Of a DNA stretch of 9,606 nt, positions 1 through 5,916 are shown piece after piece. The notes under the pieces were generated by a model. That model was not told where the DNA came from. It ran no database searches and saw nothing but the letters and a program-made list of their open reading frames with translations. Both the position numbers and the translations under genes were made by a program. Source of the DNA: Clostridia bacterium (GTDB lineage: Bacteria; Bacillota; Clostridia; Christensenellales; UBA1242); contig JAGCSP010000067.1 in the NCBI GenBank assembly GCA_017964105.1, positions 1 through 9,606 on the forward strand. The letters run 5' to 3'. Within the stretch, counting starts at the first letter, position 1, and each line of letters begins with the position of its first letter.

Positions 1-167
1 CACCCAAATCCACCCTATAGATTTTCGCGATGAGATGGGCACATGCTTAGTGCGACAAAAATGTAAGCAAATTAAAGTGGGGCAAAACACCCAATTAGAG
101 TGGCACCGTGGGAAAATACTCACCTCTATGAAAAAGCACAATGCTTTTTTTGTAGTGGTGCTTTTTT
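1..167 (+). promoter_or_regulatory. T-box leader of serS (5' end outside the window)
   Basis: A transcription-attenuation riboswitch that reads the charging state of a tRNA, here placed before serS. The antiterminator is explicit at 96-128. TAGAG (96-100) pairs with CTCTA (124-128), and GTGGG (108-112) pairs with CTCAC (119-123). Between the 5' arms lies the 7-nt T-box bulge TGGCACC (101-107). In this family the UGGN of the bulge pairs with the tRNA NCCA end. UGGC here expects a G discriminator base, which fits tRNA-Ser. Upstream, TGCTTA (44-49) and TAAGCA (64-69) can form a further hairpin, possibly stem II or III. Stem I with the specifier codon is not resolvable and probably lies partly upstream of the window, so serine specificity rests on the downstream gene and the bulge. 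Confidence 0.9.
121..167 (+). terminator. T-box terminator hairpin competing with the antiterminator
   Basis: CACCTCTA (121-128) pairs with TAGTGGTG (153-160) with a single T-T mismatch. AAAAAGCA (131-138) pairs with TGCTTTTT (142-149) as the upper stem, and a run of six T follows at 162-167. The lower stem uses the same bases (119-128) that form the 3' side of the antiterminator. The two structures are therefore mutually exclusive, as expected of a transcription-attenuating T-box. Confidence 0.87.
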
Positions 168-186
168 ATTTAAAAAAGGAGAAATT

Positions 187-1476
187 ATGATAGATATTAA
201 TTTAATTAGAACAAATCCAGACAAAGTGCGTGAAAATATCAAACGCAAATTTCAGGACCAAAAACTTCCTCTTGTAGATGAAGTGTTGGAACTTGATAAG
301 AAGGCAAGAGAATTGAAGGGCGAGGGTGATGACTTGCGTAGCAAACGCAACACCTTATCACAGCAAATTGGCGCCCTTATGAAAGACAAAAAACTTGAAG
401 AAGCAAACGCAATTAAGGAAGAAGTAAAAAAGGGTAACGAACGCATCGCAGAATGTGAAAAACTTGAAGAAGAATTGCAAGAGCAAATAAAGCAAAAAAT
501 GATGACCATTCCAAACATTGTGGCAGATGATGTTCCTGTTGGTCATGATGACAGCGAAAACGTGGAACTTGCACGCTTTGGCGAGCCAAAAGTTCCTGCT
601 TACGAAATTCCTTATCACGCAGACATTCTTGCTAGTTTTAATGCACTTGATAAAGATAGCGCTGGACGCACTAGTGGCAATGGATTTTACTATCTTATGG
701 GCAATGGTGCACGCCTAGTTAGCGCAATGATTAGTTACGCGCGCGATTTTATGATAAATAAAGGATTCACATATTGCTTGCCACCATTTATGATTCGTGG
801 TGATGTGGTTAATGGAGTAATGAGCTTTGCTGAAATGGATGCAATGATGTACAAAATTGAAGGCGAAGATTTGTATCTTATTGGCACTAGTGAGCACTCA
901 ATGATTGGTAAATTCAAAGGTCAAATAATAAAAGAAAGCGATTTGCCACTAACACTTACATCATATAGCCCATGTTTTAGAAAAGAAGTGGGTGCACATG
1001 GCATAGAAGAACGCGGCATTTATCGTGTACACCAATTTGAAAAACAAGAAATGGTTGTGCTATGTAAACCAGAAGAGAGTGATGAGTGGTACGAAAAGAT
1101 GTGGAGATATTCTGTAGAACTATTCCGTTCTCTTGATATTCCTGTAAGACAATTATGCTGCTGCACAGGCGACCTTGCTGATTTGAAATACAGAAGTTGT
1201 GATATTGAAGCATGGAGTCCACGCCAACAAAAGTACTTTGAGGTATGCTCATGTTCAAACCTAACAGATGCTCAAAGCAGACGTCTTGGCATACGTGCAA
1301 AGGGTGAAAAAGGCAATTATTATTTGCACACACTTAATAATACAGTGCTTGCATCTACTCGCGCACTTATTGCACTACTAGAAAATAACTATAATGAAGA
1401 TGGCTCAGTAAATGTGCCAAAGGCATTGCAACCATATATGGGTGGAATTACAAAAATAGAAAAGGCAGTTAAGTAA
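187..1476 (+). CDS. serS: seryl-tRNA synthetase
   Basis: Class II aminoacyl-tRNA synthetase that charges tRNA-Ser in the cytoplasm (429 residues, the usual bacterial length). The N-terminus begins MIDINLIRTNPDKV, close to the family consensus. It is followed by a charged Lys/Glu-rich helical arm (about residues 27-110), which in this family is the coiled coil that grips the long variable arm of tRNA-Ser. Catalytic signatures are present: motif 1 region about 169-203, the serine-pocket TSE at 234-236, motif 2 SPCFR (261-265) with R265, and motif 3 TRALIALLENN with R392. The start at 187 is chosen over an in-frame GTG at 100 because AAAGGAGAA sits 5 nt upstream of 187 and because codons from 100 would be T-box RNA. 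The motif-2 stretch with VHQFEKQEM matches a subgroup of bacterial and archaeal SerRS rather than the E. coli form (from memory). Expression should rise when tRNA-Ser is uncharged. No clear terminator follows. Confidence 0.97.
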   Translation: MIDINLIRTNPDKVRENIKRKFQDQKLPLVDEVLELDKKARELKGEGDDLRSKRNTLSQQIGALMKDKKLEEANAIKEEVKKGNERIAECEKLEEELQEQIKQKMMTIPNIVADDVPVGHDDSENVELARFGEPKVPAYEIPYHADILASFNALDKDSAGRTSGNGFYYLMGNGARLVSAMISYARDFMINKGFTYCLPPFMIRGDVVNGVMSFAEMDAMMYKIEGEDLYLIGTSEHSMIGKFKGQIIKESDLPLTLTSYSPCFRKEVGAHGIEERGIYRVHQFEKQEMVVLCKPEESDEWYEKMWRYSVELFRSLDIPVRQLCCCTGDLADLKYRSCDIEAWSPRQQKYFEVCSCSNLTDAQSRRLGIRAKGEKGNYYLHTLNNTVLASTRALIALLENNYNEDGSVNVPKALQPYMGGITKIEKAVK

Positions 1477-1491
1477 TATTTGTGTAATTGT

Positions 1492-1521
1492 TTTACATAA
1501 ATATAATTTGTGTGATAAAAT
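1492..1521 (+). promoter_or_regulatory. sigma-A-type promoter for the lemA cluster
   Basis: The -35 is TTTACA (1492-1497), the spacer is 18 nt, and the -10 is TAAAAT (1516-1521) with an extended TGA directly before it. Transcription should start near 1528, giving a leader of about 24 nt that carries AAAGGAG (1539-1545) before the ATG at 1552. An 8-bp inverted repeat (TATAATTT at 1502-1509, AAATTATA at 1518-1525) overlaps the -10. It could be an operator, but such AT-only arms also arise by chance. Confidence 0.6.
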
Positions 1522-1551
1522 TATAGTAGAATAATTTTAAAGGAGAAAAAT

Positions 1552-2157
1552 ATGTTAAATTTATTAGGACTATCATCAGGCGCAATCATAGCAATTGTAT
1601 TAGGTGCATTTGTTGGATTAATCTTGCTTGGATTAATTTGTGTTGTGCTATATGTTTGGGTATGCCGTAACAATTTGGTGCGTCTAAAAAATAATGTGGA
1701 AGAAGCATTCTCCACTATGGACGTTTACATGAAAAAACGTTATGACTTAGTTCCAAATCTTGTGGAAACAGTAAAAGGTTACACAAAACATGAAAATCAA
1801 ACTTTAAAAGAGGTTGTTGCAGCACGCAATCTTGCAATGGGTGCACAAGGTGCAGAAAAAGCAAAGGCAGATGGTGCGTTTGGCAAACAACTTATGACTT
1901 ATGTTAGCGCACTTGCAGAGCAATATCCAGACTTAAAAGCAAATGCAAACTTTATTGATTTGCAAAGTCAATTAAAGAAATTGGAAGAAGATATTGCATA
2001 CAGCCGCAAGTATTACAATGGAACAGTCAAAGAATACAACAACAAAGTAGAAATGTTCCCATCCAATTTAGTTGCAAAACGTTTTGGATTTGAAAAGAAA
2101 GAAATGTTTGTTGTAGAAGACGCAGAAGAGCGCAAAACAGTAAAGGTTAAATTTTAA
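1552..2157 (+). CDS. lemA: LemA family protein
   Basis: LemA proteins are small membrane-anchored helical-bundle proteins. Their biochemical role is not settled, and they often sit beside DUF2207 or TPM-domain membrane proteins, as here. The 201-residue product has one N-terminal membrane helix (about residues 11-37, very hydrophobic), then the family signature NNVEEAFSTMDVYMKKRYDLVPNL. Next come a long charged helical region with two matching segments and the C-terminal YNNKVEMFPSNLVAKRFGF block. A strong AAAGGAG ribosome binding site precedes the ATG. The stop TAA shares its last A with the ATG of the next gene, so translation of the two is probably coupled. Length and motif order are typical of the family. 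No unusual base use. Confidence 0.93.
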   Translation: MLNLLGLSSGAIIAIVLGAFVGLILLGLICVVLYVWVCRNNLVRLKNNVEEAFSTMDVYMKKRYDLVPNLVETVKGYTKHENQTLKEVVAARNLAMGAQGAEKAKADGAFGKQLMTYVSALAEQYPDLKANANFIDLQSQLKKLEEDIAYSRKYYNGTVKEYNNKVEMFPSNLVAKRFGFEKKEMFVVEDAEERKTVKVKF

Positions 2158-4097
2158 TGACTAAATTAAAGAAAATTTCACTAATTACAGCATTAATATT
2201 AGTAATTTTGCTAGGTTTACTATGTAGACCTAGTTTTTCTATTGTGCATGCTGATGATGGAGATTACACAGGTTACAACAATTACACTTATGATAGTTAT
2301 CATGTGGATATTGTGGTAAAAGAAGATAATAGCTATGATATTACAGAAACAATTACTATGACATATGGCCCAAAAACAGAAGGTGTTCATCAGGGTTGGG
2401 CAAGGGCTATTCCATATCGCTATCAATTTAATTATACAGACAAAAACGGTAAAAAATATCGCTATATGGTAAATGCAGAAGTTACACTAGGCGAAGTAAC
2501 AGAATTTTATGATTCCTACAAAGAAGATGGACTATTTGTTATTGAAATGAAACAAGACGGCGTATATGTGAATGGCCAAACAAAAGAATATGTAATCAAA
2601 TACAATTTTAGTGTTGGTTATGACTTTATAAATACGCAAGATATGTTTTACTTTAACATTATAGGTAGCGATTTTCCTGTAAAAGTAAACAATGTTACAT
2701 TTAGTATTACAATGCCAAAGCCATTTGATAGTGGAGATTTAAAATTTTACAAAGGTTTGTATGGCGAAAGTGATGAGTTTGCAGGGTATACAGTAAGTGG
2801 TAATGTGATAAGTAGCAGTGCTCCAATCAATTTAAAGGCAAATGAAGCACTTACGATTAACTTAGATTTGCCAGAAGGGTATTATAATACTCCTATTGCC
2901 AAAATATATAATACATTTCAACTAGTATTGCCAATAGTTGCAGGCGTAATGCTTTTGATTATTGCAATAAGTTTGATGTTACTACAAAATAGAGACACAC
3001 CTACACCTGTAGTGGAGTTTTATGCACCAGACGATTTGTCACCAGCAGATTGCAAATACATTCTTGATGGAAAAGTAACTTCGCTTGATGTGAGTAGCAT
3101 AATTGTGCTATGGGCAAGTAAGGGATACGTTAAAATAATTCTTGACCAAAACAAAAAGCCAACAGATATTGCGCGAGTTAAAGATATGCCAGAAAACTTC
3201 AGTGAAGACGAAAAACGCATTTGGAATGCATTATTTAGTGAAGACGATGTGGTATCGCTTGATATAAATATGAAAGTAAGCGAAAGCATGCAAACTACTG
3301 CAAAATTGGTAAGGGAGCGTTACAATTGTGGTGAATCTAGTAGATTTAGTAAAAAATCAGTATCGTTTGTTAATGTAATGTCGGTGGCAAGCACAATAGT
3401 ACCTTTTATATTTATTGTATTACTTGGAATTTTCCATGGATTTGGTGCAATTATTGGTCCAATTATTAGCACAATTGCACTATTTGCAGTTGTAAATATC
3501 ATTGCAGAAAGAATAAATAATAGTTATATATCCAAAACTCGTAGCAAAAAAGATACAAGCATTTTGACAATTTGCATATTGTCGTTAGTACCACTTATAC
3601 CAACAATATTTACATATCTTTCATATTCAGCAAATGTGATAGATAGGGCATACACACTTATTTGGTATTTTGCTGTTGCTGGCGTAATATATGGACTTAT
3701 GCTAGGCAAATTGTTTGCTCTAAACAAAAAGACATTTGATTTATATGGCAGAGTAGCTGGATTTAAAAATGCAATAGAACTTGCTGACGAAGCACAACTA
3801 AAAGCACTTGTAAAAGAAGATCCAGAGTATTTTTACAAAGTAATACCTTATGCACATGTATTTGGCATATACGAAAAATTTGTTAATAAATTTAGTGGTC
3901 TTGCAATGCCTATTAATGAAGATGTGGGCGATACATTTACCACAATACTCATTCTTGACAATTTGCGCTATCGTTCACGCTATTATGCATATAAATCCAT
4001 GTCGTCTAGCGTGGGCAGTTCGTTTGGTGGTCATGGCGGCTTTGGTGGCGGATTTAGTGGCGGTGGTCATGGCGGCGGCGGTGGCCGCGGCTTGTAA
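2157..4097 (+). CDS. DUF2207 family membrane protein with glycine-rich tail
   Basis: A 646-residue membrane protein of a family with no settled function, commonly encoded next to lemA. It begins with a signal peptide (basic MTKLKK, hydrophobic core to about residue 24, likely cleavage after VHA near 32). The extracellular DUF2207 region follows (about 35-245), with the recognisable early stretch YHVDIVVKEDNSYDITETI. A membrane helix lies at about 254-276. A cytoplasmic segment then carries the family motif FYAPDDLSPADCKYILDG near 290, and hydrophobic helices follow at about 405-450 and 468-520. The protein ends in a serine/glycine-rich tail (GGGFSGGGHGGGGG), a typical ending for this family. 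The start overlaps the lemA stop (TAATG), and no separate ribosome binding site is evident, which fits coupled translation. The DNA of the tail is locally GGN-rich and stands out from the AT-rich surroundings because of the protein sequence. Confidence 0.9.
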   Translation: MTKLKKISLITALILVILLGLLCRPSFSIVHADDGDYTGYNNYTYDSYHVDIVVKEDNSYDITETITMTYGPKTEGVHQGWARAIPYRYQFNYTDKNGKKYRYMVNAEVTLGEVTEFYDSYKEDGLFVIEMKQDGVYVNGQTKEYVIKYNFSVGYDFINTQDMFYFNIIGSDFPVKVNNVTFSITMPKPFDSGDLKFYKGLYGESDEFAGYTVSGNVISSSAPINLKANEALTINLDLPEGYYNTPIAKIYNTFQLVLPIVAGVMLLIIAISLMLLQNRDTPTPVVEFYAPDDLSPADCKYILDGKVTSLDVSSIIVLWASKGYVKIILDQNKKPTDIARVKDMPENFSEDEKRIWNALFSEDDVVSLDINMKVSESMQTTAKLVRERYNCGESSRFSKKSVSFVNVMSVASTIVPFIFIVLLGIFHGFGAIIGPIISTIALFAVVNIIAERINNSYISKTRSKKDTSILTICILSLVPLIPTIFTYLSYSANVIDRAYTLIWYFAVAGVIYGLMLGKLFALNKKTFDLYGRVAGFKNAIELADEAQLKALVKEDPEYFYKVIPYAHVFGIYEKFVNKFSGLAMPINEDVGDTFTTILILDNLRYRSRYYAYKSMSSSVGSSFGGHGGFGGGFSGGGHGGGGGRGL

Positions 4098-4137
4098 TAA
4101 AAGTCATCATTATTGTGGTCAATAAAAGGGAAATAGT

Positions 4138-4512
4138 ATGGATAAGATTATTTTAACAGATGATGAATATATTTTGCTTAAAGAAATTGTAGACAAGTCA
4201 AATGGTACAATAAAAGAAAAATTAAAAAATGTTTGTAACAAGTATTTTTCTAAGCCCGCCAACATTAAAAATGATGATGTTCATTCTGATGGAATAGATA
4301 TAAATGAAAGATTTGTTGTGCTAATAGATGGCGAAAAATGCGAGCATATTATCAAAACAAGTTTAGATGAATCTGATAGTGAAGAGATACTTAACACCTC
4401 TGCACTTGCAGTGGCAATACTTGGCAAACATCCTGGCGAAACATTTGTATATGAAAGTAATGGAACAAAACATTATTGCCGCATTGTATCTGTAGATAAT
4501 AATGATTTTTAA
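4138..4512 (+). CDS. Rnk-like / GreA-GreB C-terminal-domain protein
   Basis: A 124-residue cytoplasmic protein. Residues about 86-118 (NTSALAVAILGKHPGETFVY...) match the FKBP-like C-terminal domain of GreA/GreB transcript-cleavage factors, whose usual form is SPLGxALLGKxxGDxV. The N-terminus (LTDDEYILLKEIVD..., about 1-35) is a short helical stretch rather than the long coiled coil with the acidic tip that Gre factors insert into RNA polymerase. This layout resembles Rnk, an RNA-polymerase-binding regulator known best from Proteobacteria. Transcript-cleavage activity is therefore not expected, and interaction with RNA polymerase is inference. AAAAGGG (4124-4130) is the ribosome binding site. 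The gene follows the DUF2207 gene by 40 nt with no terminator between them, so it is probably the last gene of the lemA transcript. A strong terminator follows at 4517. Confidence 0.7.
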   Translation: MDKIILTDDEYILLKEIVDKSNGTIKEKLKNVCNKYFSKPANIKNDDVHSDGIDINERFVVLIDGEKCEHIIKTSLDESDSEEILNTSALAVAILGKHPGETFVYESNGTKHYCRIVSVDNNDF

Positions 4513-4516
4513 AAGC

Positions 4517-4547
4517 AATAGAGTGAGTAAAACTCGCTCTATTTTTT
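4517..4547 (+). terminator. rho-independent terminator after the lemA cluster
   Basis: AATAGAGTGAGT (4517-4528) pairs with ACTCGCTCTATT (4532-4543) over 12 bp with one U-G pair and an AAA loop. Further T residues follow to 4547. The hairpin starts 5 nt after the stop codon of the Rnk-like gene. Confidence 0.92.
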
Positions 4548-4566
4548 GTCTTATTGTAGTTATTTA

Positions 4567-4595
4567 TTGCACAATTTAGCAAAGATTGCTATAAT
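4567..4595 (+). promoter_or_regulatory. strong promoter for the 376-residue membrane protein
   Basis: The -35 is TTGCAC (4567-4572), the spacer is 17 nt, and the -10 is TATAAT (4590-4595) with an extended TGC at 4587-4589. Only six bases separate the -10 from the ATG at 4602, so +1 is predicted at the A of the start codon itself. Confidence 0.8.
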
Positions 4596-4601
4596 GATAA
4601 T

Positions 4602-5732
4602 ATGGAAAATACTGAAGTAAAAAATGAAGATGACGAGTTAGTATTAGAGCAATCATCTGAAGAAAAAGAAAATTTAAAAACAAAAAATAAACGCGAAAAG
4701 ATTGATAAACTACTTGCAAAAAAAGATATTAAATATCGCGGTATTTTTACTTACAGGTCAGTGCGAGTGCTTGGCTTTGTGCTAATGCTATTTTCACAAA
4801 TTTATTTGGCATATCAACTTGCCAATAAAATTATAGATGTGCCAAGCAGCACACTAAAAGCAGCTGATGTATTATACTTTTTGTCTGCATTTGCTCTACC
4901 AATGTTTTTAACTGCAAACTTTTGCATAATAATGTCTAGCAAAAATAAGATAAAGAAGTATTTAGTGTCATATAGCATTATTGCAATAGTTATTTATCTT
5001 GCAATAATTTTAGTTTACTACAGATACTTGTATGGCGCAATGTTTGCAATTGTGGAAGATAAAGAACTTGCTATAATGCTTGCTGATATTATTGCCAACA
5101 AATTATTTGGTGGAATGATCAACTACAATGTGTTTATAGATTTGGCACTATTTTCAATGTTTTTCTTTTTCCTATTCTATACACCCCAAAAACCACTTAC
5201 ACGCAAAATGCATTTAGCATTTAGATGGTGTAGTGTAATACCTGCATTATTTGCAATTACATCCTTTGTGATATATGGGTTACATGATATGGGCCAAATT
5301 CATTTACCTATGGCAATACTTGCCTTGTTGCCATGCAGAACACTCACTGTGTATATAATTATGTTTACTTTGTCACTCATAATGAAACTTCGCAAAAAGA
5401 TATTCATCAAATGGGGTGGCACAAATGAAGAGTATGAACAATATCTTCGCACAAATCGCAACTCACTAGAAGTGTCAATTATTAGTGCAATTGTGCTATT
5501 TGTAATTTGCCTAATTGATTTTGTAATAATGTGTGTTGATATAGAATTGCTATTCTTTGGGCTTGGCACAAGTTGGTATATGGCGGCAATAATTCCATTT
5601 ATATTCTTGTTATCGTATTCACGCAAACCAAAATTGGCATTGTTAGACTATGTGTTGCCCGCAGTATTTGTTGTGTCATGCATAATAGTTTACTTAGAAG
5701 TTGGATTATACATTGTAAAAAACTTGTTTTAA
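4602..5732 (+). CDS. multi-pass integral membrane protein, function unknown
   Basis: I do not recognise this 376-residue protein. It begins with about 50 highly charged, mostly acidic then basic, cytoplasmic residues. About nine hydrophobic helices follow: near 55-75, 88-112, 119-145, 177-194, 209-229, 236-262, 290-313, 317-341 and 349-373. A charged loop (KIFIKWGGTNEEYEQYLRTNRN, near 267-288) separates helices six and seven. No catalytic motif or transporter signature is visible. The gene has its own strong promoter and no ribosome binding site: the bases before ATG are the -10 itself (TATAATGATAAT), so leaderless translation is likely. It is monocistronic, between terminators at 4517-4547 and 5734-5761. 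Arginine codon CGC is used, as in the other core genes. Confidence 0.85.
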   Translation: MENTEVKNEDDELVLEQSSEEKENLKTKNKREKIDKLLAKKDIKYRGIFTYRSVRVLGFVLMLFSQIYLAYQLANKIIDVPSSTLKAADVLYFLSAFALPMFLTANFCIIMSSKNKIKKYLVSYSIIAIVIYLAIILVYYRYLYGAMFAIVEDKELAIMLADIIANKLFGGMINYNVFIDLALFSMFFFFLFYTPQKPLTRKMHLAFRWCSVIPALFAITSFVIYGLHDMGQIHLPMAILALLPCRTLTVYIIMFTLSLIMKLRKKIFIKWGGTNEEYEQYLRTNRNSLEVSIISAIVLFVICLIDFVIMCVDIELLFFGLGTSWYMAAIIPFIFLLSYSRKPKLALLDYVLPAVFVVSCIIVYLEVGLYIVKNLF

Positions 5733-5733
5733 T

Positions 5734-5761
5734 AAAAAAGCACTCATGCGAGTGCTTTTTT
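5734..5761. terminator. perfect 12-bp terminator hairpin, works in both directions
   Basis: AAAAAAGCACTC (5734-5745) pairs perfectly with GAGTGCTTTTTT (5750-5761) around an ATGC loop, just after the membrane gene's stop. The A and T tracts make it a terminator on either strand. On the minus strand it directly follows a displaced copy of the tRNA-Glu 3' end (5759-5769), suggesting it was once the shared terminator of the membrane gene and the convergent tRNA gene. Confidence 0.93.
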
Positions 5762-5769
5762 GGTAGCCC
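5759..5769. repeat. direct repeat, displaced tRNA-Glu 3' end (att-like)
   Basis: TTTGGTAGCCC is identical to 7609-7619, where it is the CCA plus the last acceptor bases of the tRNA-Glu gene (minus strand). The copy includes the uncommon U72 of that tRNA. Similarity stops at 5770. An integrative element entering at a tRNA 3' end would leave such a pair; the short length keeps this tentative. Confidence 0.55.
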
Positions 5770-5795
5770 GAATAATCCTTCTATAGAACCTCTAC

Positions 5796-5814
5796 ATTTA
5801 GCCATTTTTGATAT
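5796..5814 (+). repeat. left imperfect inverted repeat flanking the nuclease gene
   Basis: ATTTA(G)CCATTTTTGATAT at 5796-5814 recurs in reverse complement at 7532-7549, where it lacks only the bracketed G. The inner 13 bases are an exact match. The two copies bracket the 5917-7485 gene and lie inside the direct-repeat pair. Confidence 0.6.
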
Positions 5815-5832
5815 ATATAGATATATATCAAA
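5807..5832. repeat. 26-bp perfect palindrome upstream of the nuclease gene
   Basis: Arms TTTGATATATAT (5807-5818) and ATATATATCAAA (5821-5832) are separated by AG. The left arm overlaps the end of the inverted repeat at 5796-5814. It could be an operator or a recombinase core site. Part of the arms is alternating AT, which raises the chance of a fortuitous palindrome. Confidence 0.6.
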
Positions 5833-5847
5833 TCATAAGGTTTCAAG

Positions 5848-5877
5848 ATAAATATTATAAAATTTTGTAATATTTAT
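5848..5877. repeat. 30-bp near-perfect palindrome next to the -35
   Basis: ATAAATATTA (5848-5857) and TAATATTTAT (5868-5877) flank t-AAAATTTT-g, so 14 of 15 positions are symmetric. It ends three bases before the -35 of the nuclease gene promoter. A regulator-binding site is plausible, though AT-only composition weakens the case. Confidence 0.55.
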
Positions 5878-5880
5878 ACT

Positions 5881-5909
5881 TTAACAATTATTTGAGTCTA
5901 TGATATAAT
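5881..5909 (+). promoter_or_regulatory. promoter for the exonuclease-HNH gene
   Basis: The -35 is TTAACA (5881-5886), the spacer is 17 nt, and the -10 is TATAAT (5904-5909) with an extended TGA. The ATG at 5917 is only 7 nt past the -10, predicting +1 within a base or so of the start codon. Confidence 0.75.
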
Positions 5910-5916
5910 ACTATAT

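Noticed and set aside
100..186. In-frame GTG extension that would give serS 29 extra residues.
   Set aside because: These bases form the T-box bulge, antiterminator and terminator; the family N-terminus and a strong ribosome binding site both point to ATG 187.
4018..4094. GGN-rich repetitive DNA, considered as a tandem repeat or CRISPR-like array.
   Set aside because: It encodes the glycine-rich C-terminus typical of DUF2207 proteins. There is no regular repeat-spacer structure, and no CRISPR array is seen elsewhere in the window.
3850..4125. A 91-residue frame overlapping the end of the DUF2207 gene.
   Set aside because: It is a shifted reading of the DUF2207 coding sequence, including its GGN-rich tail (read as Ala/Val-rich).
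5761..5804. Possible degraded second tRNA gene, since it begins TGGTAGCCC and ends GCCA on the plus strand.
   Set aside because: Only 44 nt, with no recognisable anticodon arm or normal T arm. The match to tRNA-Glu stops after 9 tRNA bases, so a displaced 3' end is the simpler reading.
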